A DNA stretch of 64,000 nt from Neckera pumila (GCA_963969595.1 OZ018411.1:7628501-7692500); one strand, 5' to 3'. Shown: positions 35,501 through 48,176, counted from the stretch's first letter. Notes: generated from the sequence alone by a model not told the origin. Numbers and translations are program-made.

Positions 35501-36679
35501 GAGTACAAGCATCTGCTCCTGGTGGCTGGTGGAATCGGCGTGACGCCGTTCATGGCCATTATCACAGACATTCTCTATCGACACCAGCGTGACGAGGTCG
35601 GGCTGCCGACGACAGTGGACTTGATTTGGTGCGTGAAGACTCGTTCCGAACTGAATGCATTCAAAGACCAGTTCTGCGACCCTGCACGAATCTTCACCAA
35701 CTACGGGTCCCGAGACTCGGAGTTTCGGGTGAACGTCAAGATCTTCCTCACCGCGGAGAAGTCGGGTGCCGAACCTATCGCGTCCAAGGGCATGGACGAG
35801 GTCAGCTTTGAATTACAAGAGAAAGGTGCGGACAACAACGACTTCGTAGACATTCCGACTGCCAACGGAAACACGGGTCACACCGGTCCGTGGAGAGGTG
35901 TGGAGAAAGGGGGCAGTGGGAGCAATCTCATGCTGTTCGCAGGCGTGACAGCTGCCGCGTGCCTCGGACTGACGTTGTTTCTGGCGTTGTTCCGAGTGTA
36001 TGTGTACCTTCCGAACACCGACATCGTGGAATACACGCATGAACTTGCTAATTACTACGACGTCAGTCTCTTCTTACTCACAATCGCCATCGCCGTCATC
36101 ATCTTCGGCGGGGCGGTTGTGTACGGCGCCAAGCTTGGTTCGAAGTTCTTGTCCAAATCATCTACTGCGACGGATCAAAGCCGCGAGCTTCAGATGGTCC
36201 AAGACAAACTTCATGGTGCAGACATCGAGGAGACCGGGCGCCTGGAAACGCTTCTGGACCGCAGTACCATTGTCATCGGCAGGCGCCCCAACTTCACTGG
36301 TAAGATTAAATCCATGATCCCTTCTCGCCTGATCAAATGCATGAATATTATGACTGATAATCTTGATTAATCCTATATACGAGTTCGTCTTTTAGGGGTA
36401 CTTATTCCTGTGCTGCATCATGTCAATGCTGCAGAAAGTGTCATTTTATTACTTGAAACTTACGTCCAAATTCTCATGTTGTGTGTGTTCGCAGAGGTGA
36501 TGGGTGAGGTCCGTAACCTGAATGACAACTTCGGCGGGGCGGAAGTGGGAGTGTTGGTGTGCGGACCGGAGACGCTAGCGTGCACTGTGGCCGAACTGTG
36601 TCGATCAATGAATTTCAGACAATTGTGGAGCAATAGTACCACCCAATTCCACTATCACTCCGTCACCTTCGATCTTTGA
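32583..36679 (+). CDS. FRO: Ferric reductase oxidase (FRO), tandem copy 2, six exons
   Basis: Paralogue of the gene at 8194 with the same exon lengths and phases. Exons: 32583-32796, 33648-33738, 33903-34130, 34296-34530, 34895-36299, 36495-36679; 785 residues, no frameshift or stop. All heme His, HPFS, GGIGVTP and CGPE motifs are kept. Differences from copy 1 are few and mostly N-terminal: V for I at residue 23, A for G at 45, P for S at 60, EVDAGEVES for EIDAGEVEV at the end of exon 3, HAWMKFEC for HAMLKFDY at the start of exon 4. In exon 5 it shares PIASKG with copy 3 where copy 1 has PVESKG. Intron 1 is 851 bp, against 711 bp in copy 1. Its 5' flank carries several insertions the other copies lack, which could give it different regulation (inference). 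Confidence 0.94.
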
Positions 36680-38042
36680 ATGAGCGACTGGAGTATATTC
36701 TGCTTCCTTCGCGCGGTCCCATTCCTTTTAATGCATCATGGACCTGATCGATCATAGATTCACAGCAGCATAATTGTATGTGCACATTAGTGGGACCCAC
36801 CTTACTTGGAGGTTCCATTGGCATGGATGAAGTTTTTGTGATGCTTGTACTGTGTGCACTGTTTCGTAACAGGTTGTCACGATTCGGTTATCATGGCAGA
36901 GCTTTCGTGAGTTCGGTTCCATTTTTTGGAACCTATTCGTAAGTTCGGTTCCTTTTTTAGTTTTTTAGGTTCGAGCGGAGTCTTCCGTTCCTGAATAGCT
37001 CAAAGCTTCACATGTAGATTTGAATAATCGGTTGCTGTTCTCAAAACCGCATGTATAAATTTCAAGTCATCAGGGCTTGTTTCAATCTTCAAAAGCCCAA
37101 GATACCGTCATCAGTGTTTTGCAAAGAATACTTTAGCGATTGTGATCATGATGTGTGAATTTAAAGTAGAAGCTAGTATTTTAAACTCTTCCAGAATGCA
37201 AAAGCTCTTTCAAACTTTTTTGACCTAAGGATGTCTACACTCTCCATAACATATTGACATCCTGAAGAATTAAGTTGGGAATACGTATTAAAAATTCCAG
37301 TAAAAATATTTCATATAAACTCTTGAAAGAAGATGAAGTAGAAAATGGTAAAAAGTATGATTAAAAATGATAGATTGTAAAAAATTTAGTTAAACTTAAG
37401 CGCTCCAAAAAACTAAAATTGTGTCACTCAGTATACAGTAGAAGGTCAATTTCACTGTAGCTATTATCCATCATCCGTTGTCCGAATTTAGCAAAACTTG
37501 TTGTGAAATTTACTCTCTCTCTTAGTTGGCATGGTAAAATTGTTACATCCAATGATTGAATTCAGTCAAACTTGTTGGTTACATCTAATGTTGAAATCAA
37601 TAAAACTTGTTGTGCAAGTGCAATAAAATTTGTATGGGCAATTTCATTAAAATGGTGGTATTCCAAGTGCCACTTTGACGATGTGCCATTTTCACCATCT
37701 AGGATAGGTATAGATTTTGAACAGCCATTTTGAACTGTTTTCATGCCATTTAAAAAAAATATTGCCCTTTTAATGAATGGGTCATTAAAAGAAAGACTAT
37801 GCAATTTTTGTAGCATTTTCATCTGACCTTTTTTTTTCCGGAAGTACAGTATAATTAAAAAATAATTTAAAAAAATGTAAAATATGTGAAAAATATGTTA
37901 ATGTATAAACCTTTAAGAAGAAGGTAGTCTAGGATGGAAAAGCAGAGAAAAATTCTCTAAGTAGGAGAACTAAAAAAGTACAAAATCTCATAAAAAGATG
38001 TATTTTCACATTTTGGTTTGTAAAAAATAGGAAAAACAAATT
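36680..38042 (+). repeat. Duplicated 3' flank of FRO copy 2, proximal part
   Basis: No gene. Matches 12108-13930 but lacks the 601-bp insertion at 12590-13190. Ends where a TTAA element is inserted at 38047. Confidence 0.65.
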
Positions 38043-38046
38043 TTAA

Positions 38047-39154
38047 CCTATAAAAGCACATTGTTCTCTTGGGAGACAAATGGAATTTTGGGCTAAATTT
38101 TGGTTGTGATTTTCCAAAACTTTTTTGAAGATAGAAAACTTGTTAAGCTTCGTGGAATTGTGGGAATATAATCATTTTTTCAATTGGTGACCAAAAAAAA
38201 AAGGTATGCCCAAATAAGCTCAAAAATAGCCTTTGGAGAATCGGAGGGCATTCCAAAAAAAAAACTAATTTAATTTTTTTTTTAATTTTTTTTCTTGTAG
38301 ATTATATTTTTGTCTATTTGAAAAGCTTTGATTCATCCCATAATTTGGACTTTTTATAAAAAAATTATGGACAATCTTGTTTTTTGGGTATGAGCTTTCA
38401 AATTCACAAAAATCTTCTTTTTGGCTATGAGGAAAATCGGGCAACTGCACTTCACAAGCTTACATTTGTATGAAAAAACGTATGAAAAAAATGTATGAAA
38501 AAATGTCCAAAACTATAGGGCTTCTTTGGATTCATTCTTCTAGTCAAGTTGGCTACAAGCTTGAAATTTTTCAAATCATTTGGAATTGTACAATATATAG
38601 GAATAAAATAGTAAGTAGAAAGAAATAGAGAATGATTTATATACAAAATTATAAAGAGTTTGGTGATGGAATTGCGAAATTACATTCCCAATGGTTGCAA
38701 TATTGTAATAAAACAATCTATATTCTAGGATTTAATTTTTTTCCAAAAGTATGAAAATTGAATAAAATAAAGGACTTCAAAGTTTATTTTAGAGTACAAA
38801 ATCCATTGTTGTCTGCAAACAAAAACTCCTCATAACTTTTAATGCATTGATATAAACGCAATGATTAAAAGCTTTTCACGTACATATAAATCTAGAAATT
38901 CAATTTCAAATTTTTGTTTCTACAAAAAGTGGTTTTTTTAATTTGTACATGCTACCCATTTACAAGAAAAAAAACATATTAAGCCGTAATTTTTTACTCA
39001 TGTTTTTAAATGTCTTGAATTTTATTGCCCATGAAAGATACTCCTTGTCCATCCCTTTTATTAAATTTTGGGCCAAAAACATAGAAATCTCTAGTTATAT
39101 GTATCTGCCTAAAATTGCTATATTGCCAAATTCAACAAAATAGTCCTTTAGGGA
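38047..39154 (+). mobile_element. TTAA-flanked piggyBac-like element with ends from two subfamilies
   Basis: TTAA at 38043-38046 and 39155-39158. Left end CCTATAAAAGCACA resembles the 24254 element. The right ~900 bp is the reverse complement of the 28245-type body and ends TAGTCCTTTAGGGA. 1108 bp, non-coding. It lies inside the duplicated 3' flank of FRO copy 2. Confidence 0.6.
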
Positions 39155-39367
39155 TTAATGTATAGAAAAGTGTATGTCAAGGAGCTCTACTTCCTAGGTA
39201 CTTTACTATACCTTATAATTCATATATGTATACTTCAATTTTTTTATTATAGAGACTATTTAGCTATTATTTCACAGTGAATATGTCCCTGTTTTTTTGT
39301 CTAATTCTATTTTTTTTCCATTTTCCTACATCCTATGGTAGTTAAAATTGAAATTTGAGGCATTTAA

Positions 39368-40292
39368 CCCCTAAAGGTCGGAGACTATGTTTTCACCAAA
39401 AGCACTCCAAAACTGCCATTTCTAGTACAAGTATCAAATTTCAAAAATAATAACATTTTTGGACACATGTAACCATAGAATCTTGTAGTAAACTTGTTTG
39501 AAAATGTGTAGAAAAAGTTTCAAAATTTTCCACCTTGTAGATTGCAAGATATTAGCATTTGAGTTAACAAAAATCCATTTTTTGGCCTTGCAGAAATCTG
39601 GGCAGCTGCACTTTGCAAGGTCACATTTAAATGAAAAAATGTCCAAAATGGTGGTTATTCCTTGAATTCACTCTCCAAAGCAAGTTGGCTACATGCTCCA
39701 AAAAAATCAGATCATTTGGAATTGTATAACATATAGGAAAAAAATAGGTTGTAGAAAGAAGTAGAGAATGATTCAAAACACAAAATTGTTAAGAATTTAA
39801 TTATAGAATAAAAAAATTTCAATCCCAACGGTTGTAATGTTGTAGTAAACAATCTACATCCTATGCTTTTATTTTTTTCGAAAAATACTAAAAATTGAGT
39901 TAAATCAAAGACTTCTAAGTTCATTTTAGAGTAGGGAATCCATAACTACCCGCAAACTAGAACACTTCATAATTTTTATCTCATAAATCAAAATGGAATA
40001 ATTCAATGCATAACACGTATATATAAATTTAAAGAACCAATTTCAATTTATTTATTTTTAAAAAGTGATTTTTCAGAATTTTTTTGTTTTGCCCGCCAAC
40101 CATTGAAATTGGCATATCATCCAATAACTTTTTAACCATGTAGTCAAAAGTTTTGAAAATTGGTGGGCCTTAAAGCTACTCCTTGGGCATACATTGTATG
40201 AAATTTTCAATGAAAAAAAACAAAATTTCCATTCGTAGTGAGCTGGCCAAAATTGCTATGTTGCCAAAAAACGCCATTTGGTCCTTTAGGGA
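39368..40292 (-). mobile_element. TTAA-flanked piggyBac-like non-autonomous element
   Basis: TTAA at 39364-39367 and 40293-40296. Ends CCCCTAAAGGTCGG and TTGGTCCTTTAGGGA. 925 bp, essentially the reverse complement of the body at 25884-26745, and it supplies the terminus missing there. Non-coding. Confidence 0.65.
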
Positions 40293-40899
40293 TTAAACAT
40301 GTTCCTATTGTTATTCAAAGTTTATATGCTATTTTAGGGTTGATCAGCTTAGTATGTACACTCTAACTACTATTGAACACAATACATACAAATATCACAT
40401 ATATAGACACTGTATATCAAACAATTTATAGAAACAAAGCATACAAAATTACAAATTAATCATAAATGTACAATAGCCAGGAGGAAAAAACAAGCAAATT
40501 GAAATCCTACAAGTTGTATAATATAGCCCAACTTATGCAATGCATCCTTGGAAAGTGAAAACCGCCTTCTATAGATATGAGTTGGACCGTTGGAGTAAAC
40601 AAACAAATAAGAATCCAAAATGAGGCATTCATTATTTTGTCTATTCGAAAATGGAAAATGAAAGTCCCTCATATAGATTCTCCCTTTCCCTTTTAGACTA
40701 TCACTTATATAGATTTACAAATTATATACAATGAATCATTTCAATATATTGTATAGTGGTTGTATATAATATAATACGTTTCAAAAAATGATACTAAAGT
40801 AACTTGAATATTTTTAAATTATTAACTCAAACATTAAAAATGTATCCACTAGTAGATTTGACGTGATTTCTAAAGTAACCGCTATTGAAGTACCTATTA

Positions 40900-42170
40900 T
40901 CCAGGCCCTATTTGCAAAAACATGGAGCATATAAAATAAGATATTTTTAAATGCCCCTTGGTAGAAATATACCCATCTACTACAAAAATAGACCATAGAA
41001 GTTTCAGCTTTAAATCATTAATTTTGGATTTTTGTACCAAAAAGATTCCAATATCGTTGCTGCGTGAATATACACGCGGCTTTTAGTGCAATTTTCAAAA
41101 ACCTTTGGCTTCAACAAAATGTAATTGATCAATACCTTGCAAACAACAATGCTCTCTTCCTGTACGTACTATGTAGTTCAGAACCTAAAGGCAATAATTG
41201 AGTAACTTTCTCTTTTTTGTGTTGGTTAATCTAAGCCACATCATCACTGCAGGGGCTTGTACTTTATGACAAGGAAATGTAGCTCAATTTAATGAATCTT
41301 CTATATATTCAATGGGATGGTTACAAGATTATCCATGGTTAAACTCTTTAGTTTATTTAGGCTTTTTTACTCCATATTGTAAGGTAGATAGTAAGTACAA
41401 AAAATCCTAAATCTAAAAGTGACAAATTAACAAAATAGGTTATTAAATACAGCTACATTATTTTATTTTTTTGAAAAATGATGATATGATTACAATCAAA
41501 ACAACCACTTCCGATAAAAAAATTCAATTTAATCAAGTTCATGCTTCAAAAGTTATATTGCAGAAGATATCTCCGCTACATTCTATATGATATATGAAAT
41601 AATTAAGGACCAATATTTCTTGTAAACACCCTTATGAGCAAGGTCCACAAGAATGGAAATTTGCACAAGGATGATTGCAAGATTTAATTGTTAATTTTAT
41701 TCTACTTTGGCCCGATATTTACTTGTATTTTAACCTTTTGAAAAATACTTAAATTTAAATAAAACTAACATAATATGAAAAATAATGTATCACAAAAATA
41801 TGAGAGCTTAATAAAATATATATAAAAAAACAATTTACGAAATAGAAGGACAAAAATTTGAAGAAAAATAGACACTTTGATGTATTAATTTGTAAAAAGT
41901 AGAAAAATAATTTATAAAGAAACTGAAAATTTTCCATTTAGAGACTTTAGAGGGACTTCATAGTGAAGAGATTTTACTAAAAAAATAATCTTGAAACCAT
42001 CTTCAATATACAAAAGTGTGCATGCAAAGTAGTCCTCTTTGCACAAATGTAGAAGACATAAATTAATATATTTTAAATGCTCTTTAGTACAAATATACCC
42101 GCCTATTTTGGAAATAAACCAAGTTATCAAGATAGCCATCTCCAAGTTTGTATGGGTCATGCTTCAAAAG
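40900..42170 (+). repeat. Distal part of the duplicated FRO copy 2 flank, displaced and rearranged
   Basis: No gene. 40915-41050 (GGAGCATATAAAATAAGATA, ATAGACCATAGAAGTTTCAG) matches 14090-14240. 41400-41560 (GTTCATGCTTCAAAAGTTAT) matches 14230-14400. 41880-42130 (CTTGAAACCATCTTCAATAT) matches 13930-14180. The order differs from copy 1, so rearrangement has occurred. Confidence 0.5.
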
Positions 42171-43309
42171 CTATTGCAATGGAAAGCTTCGGCACTCCCA
42201 CCATGACAAAGAAAATAATACCAATGTTTTTTGCAATGACCTATAATGACATCTTTCTAGACAAAATCTTATTTTATTTTTGCATTGACAAATCATAGAT
42301 TTTCATTGGAATAGGTGATTGGAGATCAAATAACCACCCAAACCAACAAGAAGTTGCAATGTATGTGTACCTTCACATCCATAGCTTTGAAATTGAATGG
42401 AATGCAAAGTAGGTGCCACCCTTGTTCTCTAGCAAGTAGTGGGTAGATTAAAAAAAATCATGAATATAAGTATTTTCACAAGCTCTATTAAAATGCATAA
42501 ATGATTTCTAATCTAACTAAAGCCTCCAAAAAGTATGGGTCTACAAAATTGTATAGAAGATTAGCTAAGGTTGTCTAGACATGTCATGTCATGATGTCAC
42601 AATGATTCAAACTAAAAGTCCGTCATAATGAAATATACTAATGATTTGAATGGAATATCATAAAATTATCTAAAAAGAATGACATATTAATTGGACTAAT
42701 ATGGCTATTATAAAGTAGTAAAAAAAAAGTCCTAAAATGTTTTGATTTAGGATTAGGATTGTGAAGTATCCCGACAAAATCTTGATGTGTCATGAACTAT
42801 TACAGCTCATGAGTCATTTTAGATGTGACCTAACATCATCCCATAATAATTTTACGTCATGGTATAATTGACAATCCTAGAAAGGTGGGATTATTGGATT
42901 AGCAATGACAACATGACAAAAGAGTATTGGAAGTTGTAACTTGAAAAGAATAGAAATGTAAAGTAGTAAAGTATGCATTGCATGACTTTACAAGAGTGTT
43001 TACACTATCCTTAAAGTGTGTATCCAATGAAAATTTGATAGATCAAGTATGAGTAAGAGGCCTAACAGATTAACGCGATTTATGGACTTCTTCAATTGGT
43101 TGGTGCCTTATAGACATTTTTTTAGAAATCTATACCTTAAATTAGGTTGTTTGTTTTGTTTGATATATTGAGATCTAAAAAATAGTCAGTTGCTCAGTGG
43201 CATTTTTGGTACCATTGGAAAGCTCTTTGTAAGGAAGGATGCACAAACTTTGTTTTGCGGCGTTTGGACCTACAGTATGAAAGTAATTGAGTTTCAAAGT
43301 TTTAATCAA
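42171..43309. other. AT-rich, no gene seen
   Basis: 43190-43309 resembles an inverted unit of the 44.5-45.2 kb array (AAAGCTCTTTGTAAGGAAGG, GGCGTTTGGACCTACAGTAT). Otherwise nothing recognised. Confidence 0.5.
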
Positions 43310-43313
43310 TTAA

Positions 43314-44155
43314 CCTCTAAAGTCCCAAGGCATTTTTCTGTCAAAAACAACTCAAAATTGCCAATTCTGATGCATTCATATAAGAAAAGAGAAAGAATAA
43401 TTTTTTTTAGAATCTAACTGTAGGATCTTGTTTTTAACTTATCTCAAATCAGGTGGTAAAAATTTCACAAAGTTTGACCATACAGATTAGAAGATATGAA
43501 TGTTCAAAGTTGGAAAAATTTGATATTTTGAACACTAATTTGCAATTTGAGGTGACTTTGACCGCCATTTGTAAAAAAAATTGCACTATAGAATTTTAAT
43601 TTAATTTTTTTTATGTTGAATGATTGAATTGAGAATCTAGGAAAAAAAGTTAAAAAAAAATACTTTATATTCATTCTTTAAAAAATTATTAAGCAGAAGT
43701 AGGTCCTAGATTGGAAGAAAAACTAAATCGTCAACAACTTTAAGATGGCATTAAAACACTATAATCCCAATGGTGAGATTGTTTTACCAAGCAAACTCAG
43801 CCTTGTCAAACAATCTTTTTTGAAAAATTGTGAAAATTACATTCAGAAATGAGTCCTATAAGTCATTTTTTCAAAAAAATGCTCTAATTGCCCGAAAAAT
43901 AAGATTGTCTATAACTTTCACATAACAAATCCAAATGGAATGAATCAAAGCTTCCCATATCAAGATGTTTTATTGAACACCATTGTTGACCTAAAAACAT
44001 GGGTTGTTTTATTCAATGTCCACAAAAATGTGTTCCAAAAAATAGTGAAAACATCCCAAAAAACACAAGTTTCTTATAGTGTGATGAGTATTGAAGTCGT
44101 AGTAGCCTGCCCAAAACCCATTTTGTCTCCCGAGAGGACAATGGGACTTTAGGAG
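43314..44155 (-). mobile_element. TTAA-flanked piggyBac-like non-autonomous element
   Basis: TTAA at 43310-43313 and 44156-44159. Ends CCTCTAAAGTCCC and GGGACTTTAGGAG. 842 bp, reverse complement of the 24254-25167 type, with the same subterminal palindrome near its right end (GTCTCCCGAGAGGAC). Flanks resemble units of the tandem array at 44.5-45.2 kb, so it appears to have inserted into a member of that repeat. Confidence 0.6.
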
Positions 44156-44323
44156 TTAAAAAATTAAATTAAATTATCTTTTATTTTGAAAAAAATGAAA
44201 CATTAGATGAGATTCGGGGTCTTAGAAGGCTTCAAGTTCCCTTGTTGTTTGCTGCACTCCCAGATTGCAGGAACGCAGCAGTAGCTGGTTGACGTGGCAC
44301 AGCGGCTCCCACTTCATTTTTTG

Positions 44324-44324
<1 letters not shown>

Positions 44325-44356
<32 letters not shown>

Positions 44357-44411
44357 CTTAAAGTGATATTTTGGTAATTTTTTTTTTTTTTTTTTTGCTT
44401 GAAAAAAAAAA
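44325..44411. repeat. Poly(A) and poly(T) tracts
   Basis: A run of about 30 A (44324-44353), a run of about 20 T (44378-44397) and a short A run. Able to fold. May be the tail of an unrecognised retroposed sequence. Confidence 0.5.
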
Positions 44412-44509
44412 ATTCTGACACACCCGTACCGGCATTCATTGAATCTGGGCAGATCAGGGAATGGGCTTGAAATGACCCTCCAAGACCTCCAAATATCATT
44501 TGATGCTTT

Positions 44510-45180
44510 TACATTGCATATCCAAAGCCCACAAAATAAAACCTTTGCATTCCTTCATGCATAGAACTTTCTATTTGTGCTGCTTTTGTGGTGTTTGGAC
44601 CTATAATACAAAGTAGTACGTGTGATTCTACCAATGACTTTTTTTTAATTTAAAAATTTAAATAAAATGTCCTTTTTTTTTGGAAAAAATATAACTTTCA
44701 CATTGCATGTCAAAACGCCTCGGTACAAAGCCTTTGCACTCTTTTGTGCTTAGGATTTTCTATTCATGCCAATTTCTTGACTTTTGTACCTACAATGTAA
44801 AAGTTATACATTATTTTTAATATAAAAATTGAATTAAGTTATCTTTTATTTTGAAAAAACCATAATTTTCACATCACATGTCTAAACGCCACAAAACAAA
44901 GCCCTTGCACTCCTTCATGCATAGAGCTTTTTATTTATGTCAATTTTGTGGCATTTGTACCTACACTATGAAAAATATGAATATTTTTAAATTACAAAGT
45001 TGTATTGAATTATCTTTTATTTTAAAAAAACAAAATTTCTTTACCATATGTCCAAATACCTTAAAACAAAGCCCTTGCACTCCTTTGTACATAAAGCTTT
45101 TTATTCATACTAAAAACGCAACCTCTTACACTACTATGTAAAAGTTATTGAATTTCAAAGTTATAATGAATTATTAATGA
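44510..45180 (-). repeat. Four-unit tandem array, period 172-187 bp
   Basis: Units centred on CCTTTGCATTCCTTCATGCA (44543), CCTTTGCACTCTTTTGTGCT, CCCTTGCACTCCTTCATGCA and CCCTTGCACTCCTTTGTACA, each followed by an AGCTTTTTAT-like motif and a TTTGTACCTACA-like motif. The unit AAACGCCACAAAAC...GAGCTTT also resembles the core of the 842-2058 units. Small open frames here are repeat-derived. Confidence 0.6.
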
Positions 45181-45726
45181 ATTAAAAAATTATTTTTACT
45201 TTTATTTTTGTGAAGGAAGAACACAAGGTACACTAGGAATAGTTGAAGGGGAGTAACATAGCAAAAGTTGTAAGGCCTATAATATTGTAGTGGTGTAGGA
45301 AATTCAAAGGTTGGAACAACAAATTGAATTGAAGTGCAAGGCCTGTAGACAGTAGCATACCTATTTTAGAATGTAGCTAAGTAAGAATAATGGAAAATTT
45401 TGTATAAGCATAATTATTTCAATTGCAATTCATTTGCATTTAAATATTTTTGAATTTTGGCTTAGAAAATTTGGACATTGAATTGAATAAAGATGACCTA
45501 CAGTATTTGCCAAAATCTTTTGGGATTTTTGTTTGTACAAGGTTATTTGTATTTATATTTGTTCATATTTTTTTCAAAATATTACGTGTTCAATGGAATA
45601 AAGATGGTACCCGCTTTTTTACAAAAAGAAATTTAAATTATTTATATGAAAAATTGAGTATACGGTAGTATTCTGTATGTCATTTTTAGACCATGCCATT
45701 AGAAAAAAAATTGGCCCTTTGGAGGA

Positions 45727-46101
45727 TATTAGAGGAAATTTTAGGCCTCTAGAGGGCTGCTCATTAGCTCTTTGAGATAACCTGAAATTTGTTTTTATTT
45801 TGCTCAAAAAATCGTTTTTCTCCTATTTCCGCCTCGTTGAAATTGCAGTGGCAATGGCGCAGGAATCCAAAATTCCGAATAAAAAATTATGAAAAAAAAA
45901 AAAATCAATCTTAAAAAAAAAAAATTAAAATTTTAAATTAAAAAATAAAAATAAAATAATGCGGAACTTGACTGCTCCAACAAGCAGTTAGAGACTCTGA
46001 CTGCTCACCAAGAGCATTTTTGAAGTTGACAGGCCATGAAAAGAATAACATGGCATGTCAACTTTGGACGGCCCTCTTTAGGGCTAAAAATTTCTCTAAT
46101 G
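45727..46101 (+). repeat. MITE family B, copy 4
   Basis: Starts TATTAGAGGAAATTTTAGGC and ends AAATTTCTCTAATG. Interior motifs GGCAATGGCGCAGGAATCC and GACTCTGACTGCTCACC, reverse complement of 3918-4296. Confidence 0.5.
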
Positions 46102-46425
46102 GCTACTCCACATCCCTCCAAAGGACCCTAAAATTTTGTTTTATGGAGGTAGAAAATGTTTTTTTCCACTATTTCTGCATAGCAGAAACTGTAGTGAGAG
46201 TGGTGCAGGAATCCAGTTTTGTGAGTAGGAAAATAATTTAAAAATAATAATAATAATCTTAAAAAAACATTTTAAAAATAATTAAAAAATACTAAGAAAA
46301 AAATATAAATAAAAATACAAAAGTTAGCTGTTTTGGACTTTTGGCAGGTAGTTAGCTAAGCTGACTGCTCATCAAGGGCCTGTCAATCTGGAACAGCCCT
46401 CTGGAGAGCTTTTTTTTTTTCTAAT
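46102..46425 (+). repeat. MITE family B, copy 5, abutting copy 4
   Basis: Continues directly with CCCTCCAAAGGACCCTAAAA, GTGGTGCAGGAATCC and ends TTTTTTTCTAATG, giving a head-to-tail pair with copy 4. Confidence 0.45.
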
Positions 46426-46823
46426 GCAGTCTGAACCGCAAGTAAAAGTGATATGTAGGACAGGTATACATCATAGACATCTAAAATAGTTATTGACTTC
46501 AGAAATCTAGGACTAATATAGATTTCATAGTTCAAACCGAGTAATCTAAAAAAACTTATTGATATAGATTTCAAATATATAGGAACTATATTGATTTCAA
46601 AAACCTAGGACAGGCATAGATTTTAAATATAGATTTTAGGTATAGATTTAGCAATTTAGATTGTATGGTCTAAATAGTTCAAATTGTGCAGTCTAAACTG
46701 TTCACAGTGCCAAAGTAATGGAATGGCACCATTCTAATGAAATTGGCCATATAGTCTATATAAGATATTTTAGATTTGTAGCCTTGTAGGTGTCTTTGGG
46801 GGGTTTGTTGATTGAGGATTGTC

Positions 46824-47117
46824 AGTTCATACATTGTGTACAAAATGCTTGCTTAATTCAATCATTAATCTTAGTTCATACATTGTGTACAAAATGCTTG
46901 CTTAATTCAATCATTAATCTTAGTTCATACATTGTGTACAAAATGCTTGCTTAATTCAATCATTAATCTTAGTTCATACATTGTGTACAAAATGCTTGCT
47001 TAATTCAATCATTAATCTTAGTTCATACATTGTGTACAAAATGCTTGCTTAATTCAATCATTAATCTTAGTTCATACATTGTGTACAAAATGCTTGCTTA
47101 ATTCAATCATTAATCTT
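46824..47117 (+). repeat. Six identical 49-bp tandem repeats
   Basis: Unit begins AGTTCATACATTGTGTACAA and ends ATCATTAATCTT. Starts at 46824, 46873, 46922, 46971, 47020 and 47069, with no difference seen between units. There are no spacers, so it is a satellite-like array and not a CRISPR. Confidence 0.9.
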
Positions 47118-47147
47118 AGCAAAGTTGTATGGCAATTCTTATACTAA

Positions 47148-48176
47148 CACCTAAACGATCAACTTGCATTTTTTGGCTACAGAGAAATTTTGGGCAAGAA
47201 CTTGTGACTAGAGATTTCCATATTTTTGACCCAAATTATAATAGAAGGTGAGGACAAGAAATATTTTTCACATGCACTAAACTTCATGACATTAGAAAAT
47301 ATGAGTCAGAAGTTATGGCTTAATATGTTACTCTTTTATTTTGTATATGGATAGTCTAGGCAGATTAGAAAAATCACTTTAAAAAAAATTGAAATTGGTT
47401 TTCTAGAGATATATATATGTGGAAAGCTTTGAATCATTCCATAATTTTTATCAATGAGTCAAAAGTTATGAGGATTTTTTGTTTGTGGGCAGGTATGGAT
47501 TCTCTACTGTAAAATAAAATTTGAAGTCCTTTATCTTACTCAATTTTCAATATTCAGTTGGCAATTGTTTATTACAACATTGCAACCATTGGGATAGGTA
47601 TTTTTCAATTCCATAATTAAATTCTTAACAATATTATATTTTGAATCATTCTCTATTGTAAAATACATTTTGAAGTCTTTTATCTTATTTAGTTTTTAAT
47701 ATTTTTTGAAAAAACAAATCATAGGATGGCGATTGTTTATTACAACATAACAATTTTGTATTTTGAATCATTCTCTACTACTATCTACTTACTATTTATT
47801 TTTTATGTTCTACAATTCCAAATGGTGTAAATTTTTCAAACATATAGCCAACTTGTCTAGAAAAAAAATCCAAAGAAGCACCACCATTTGGACCCTTTTT
47901 CATAGAAAAGTGAGTTGTGAAGTGCAGCTGCCATGTTTTTTGCAGGGCCAAAAAATGATCTCAGTGCATTTGAAAGCTCATATCTTTCAATCCATATGGT
48001 GGAAATTTCTGAAATTTTTATCACTTGTTCTCAAGTTAGCATACTACAAGATCCTACAATTACGTGTGTCAAAAAAAGCTTTTCTCAAGAATTTGGTACT
48101 TGTTCTAAATTCTAAAATGGCAGTTTTTGAGCGTTTTTGCCTTTTTGGTAAAAACATTGTCATGGAACTTTAGTAG
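47148..48176 (+). mobile_element. Degenerate TTAA-family element
   Basis: The body matches the 28245-29165 element in the same orientation. Ends have decayed (left ACACCTAAACG, right GGAACTTTAGTAG) and the flanking TTAA is no longer exact. Two short open frames inside (47763-48173) are chance frames in the repeat. Confidence 0.5.

Noticed and set aside
46824..47117. CRISPR array
   Set aside because: Repeats are contiguous without spacers, and the genome is eukaryotic.
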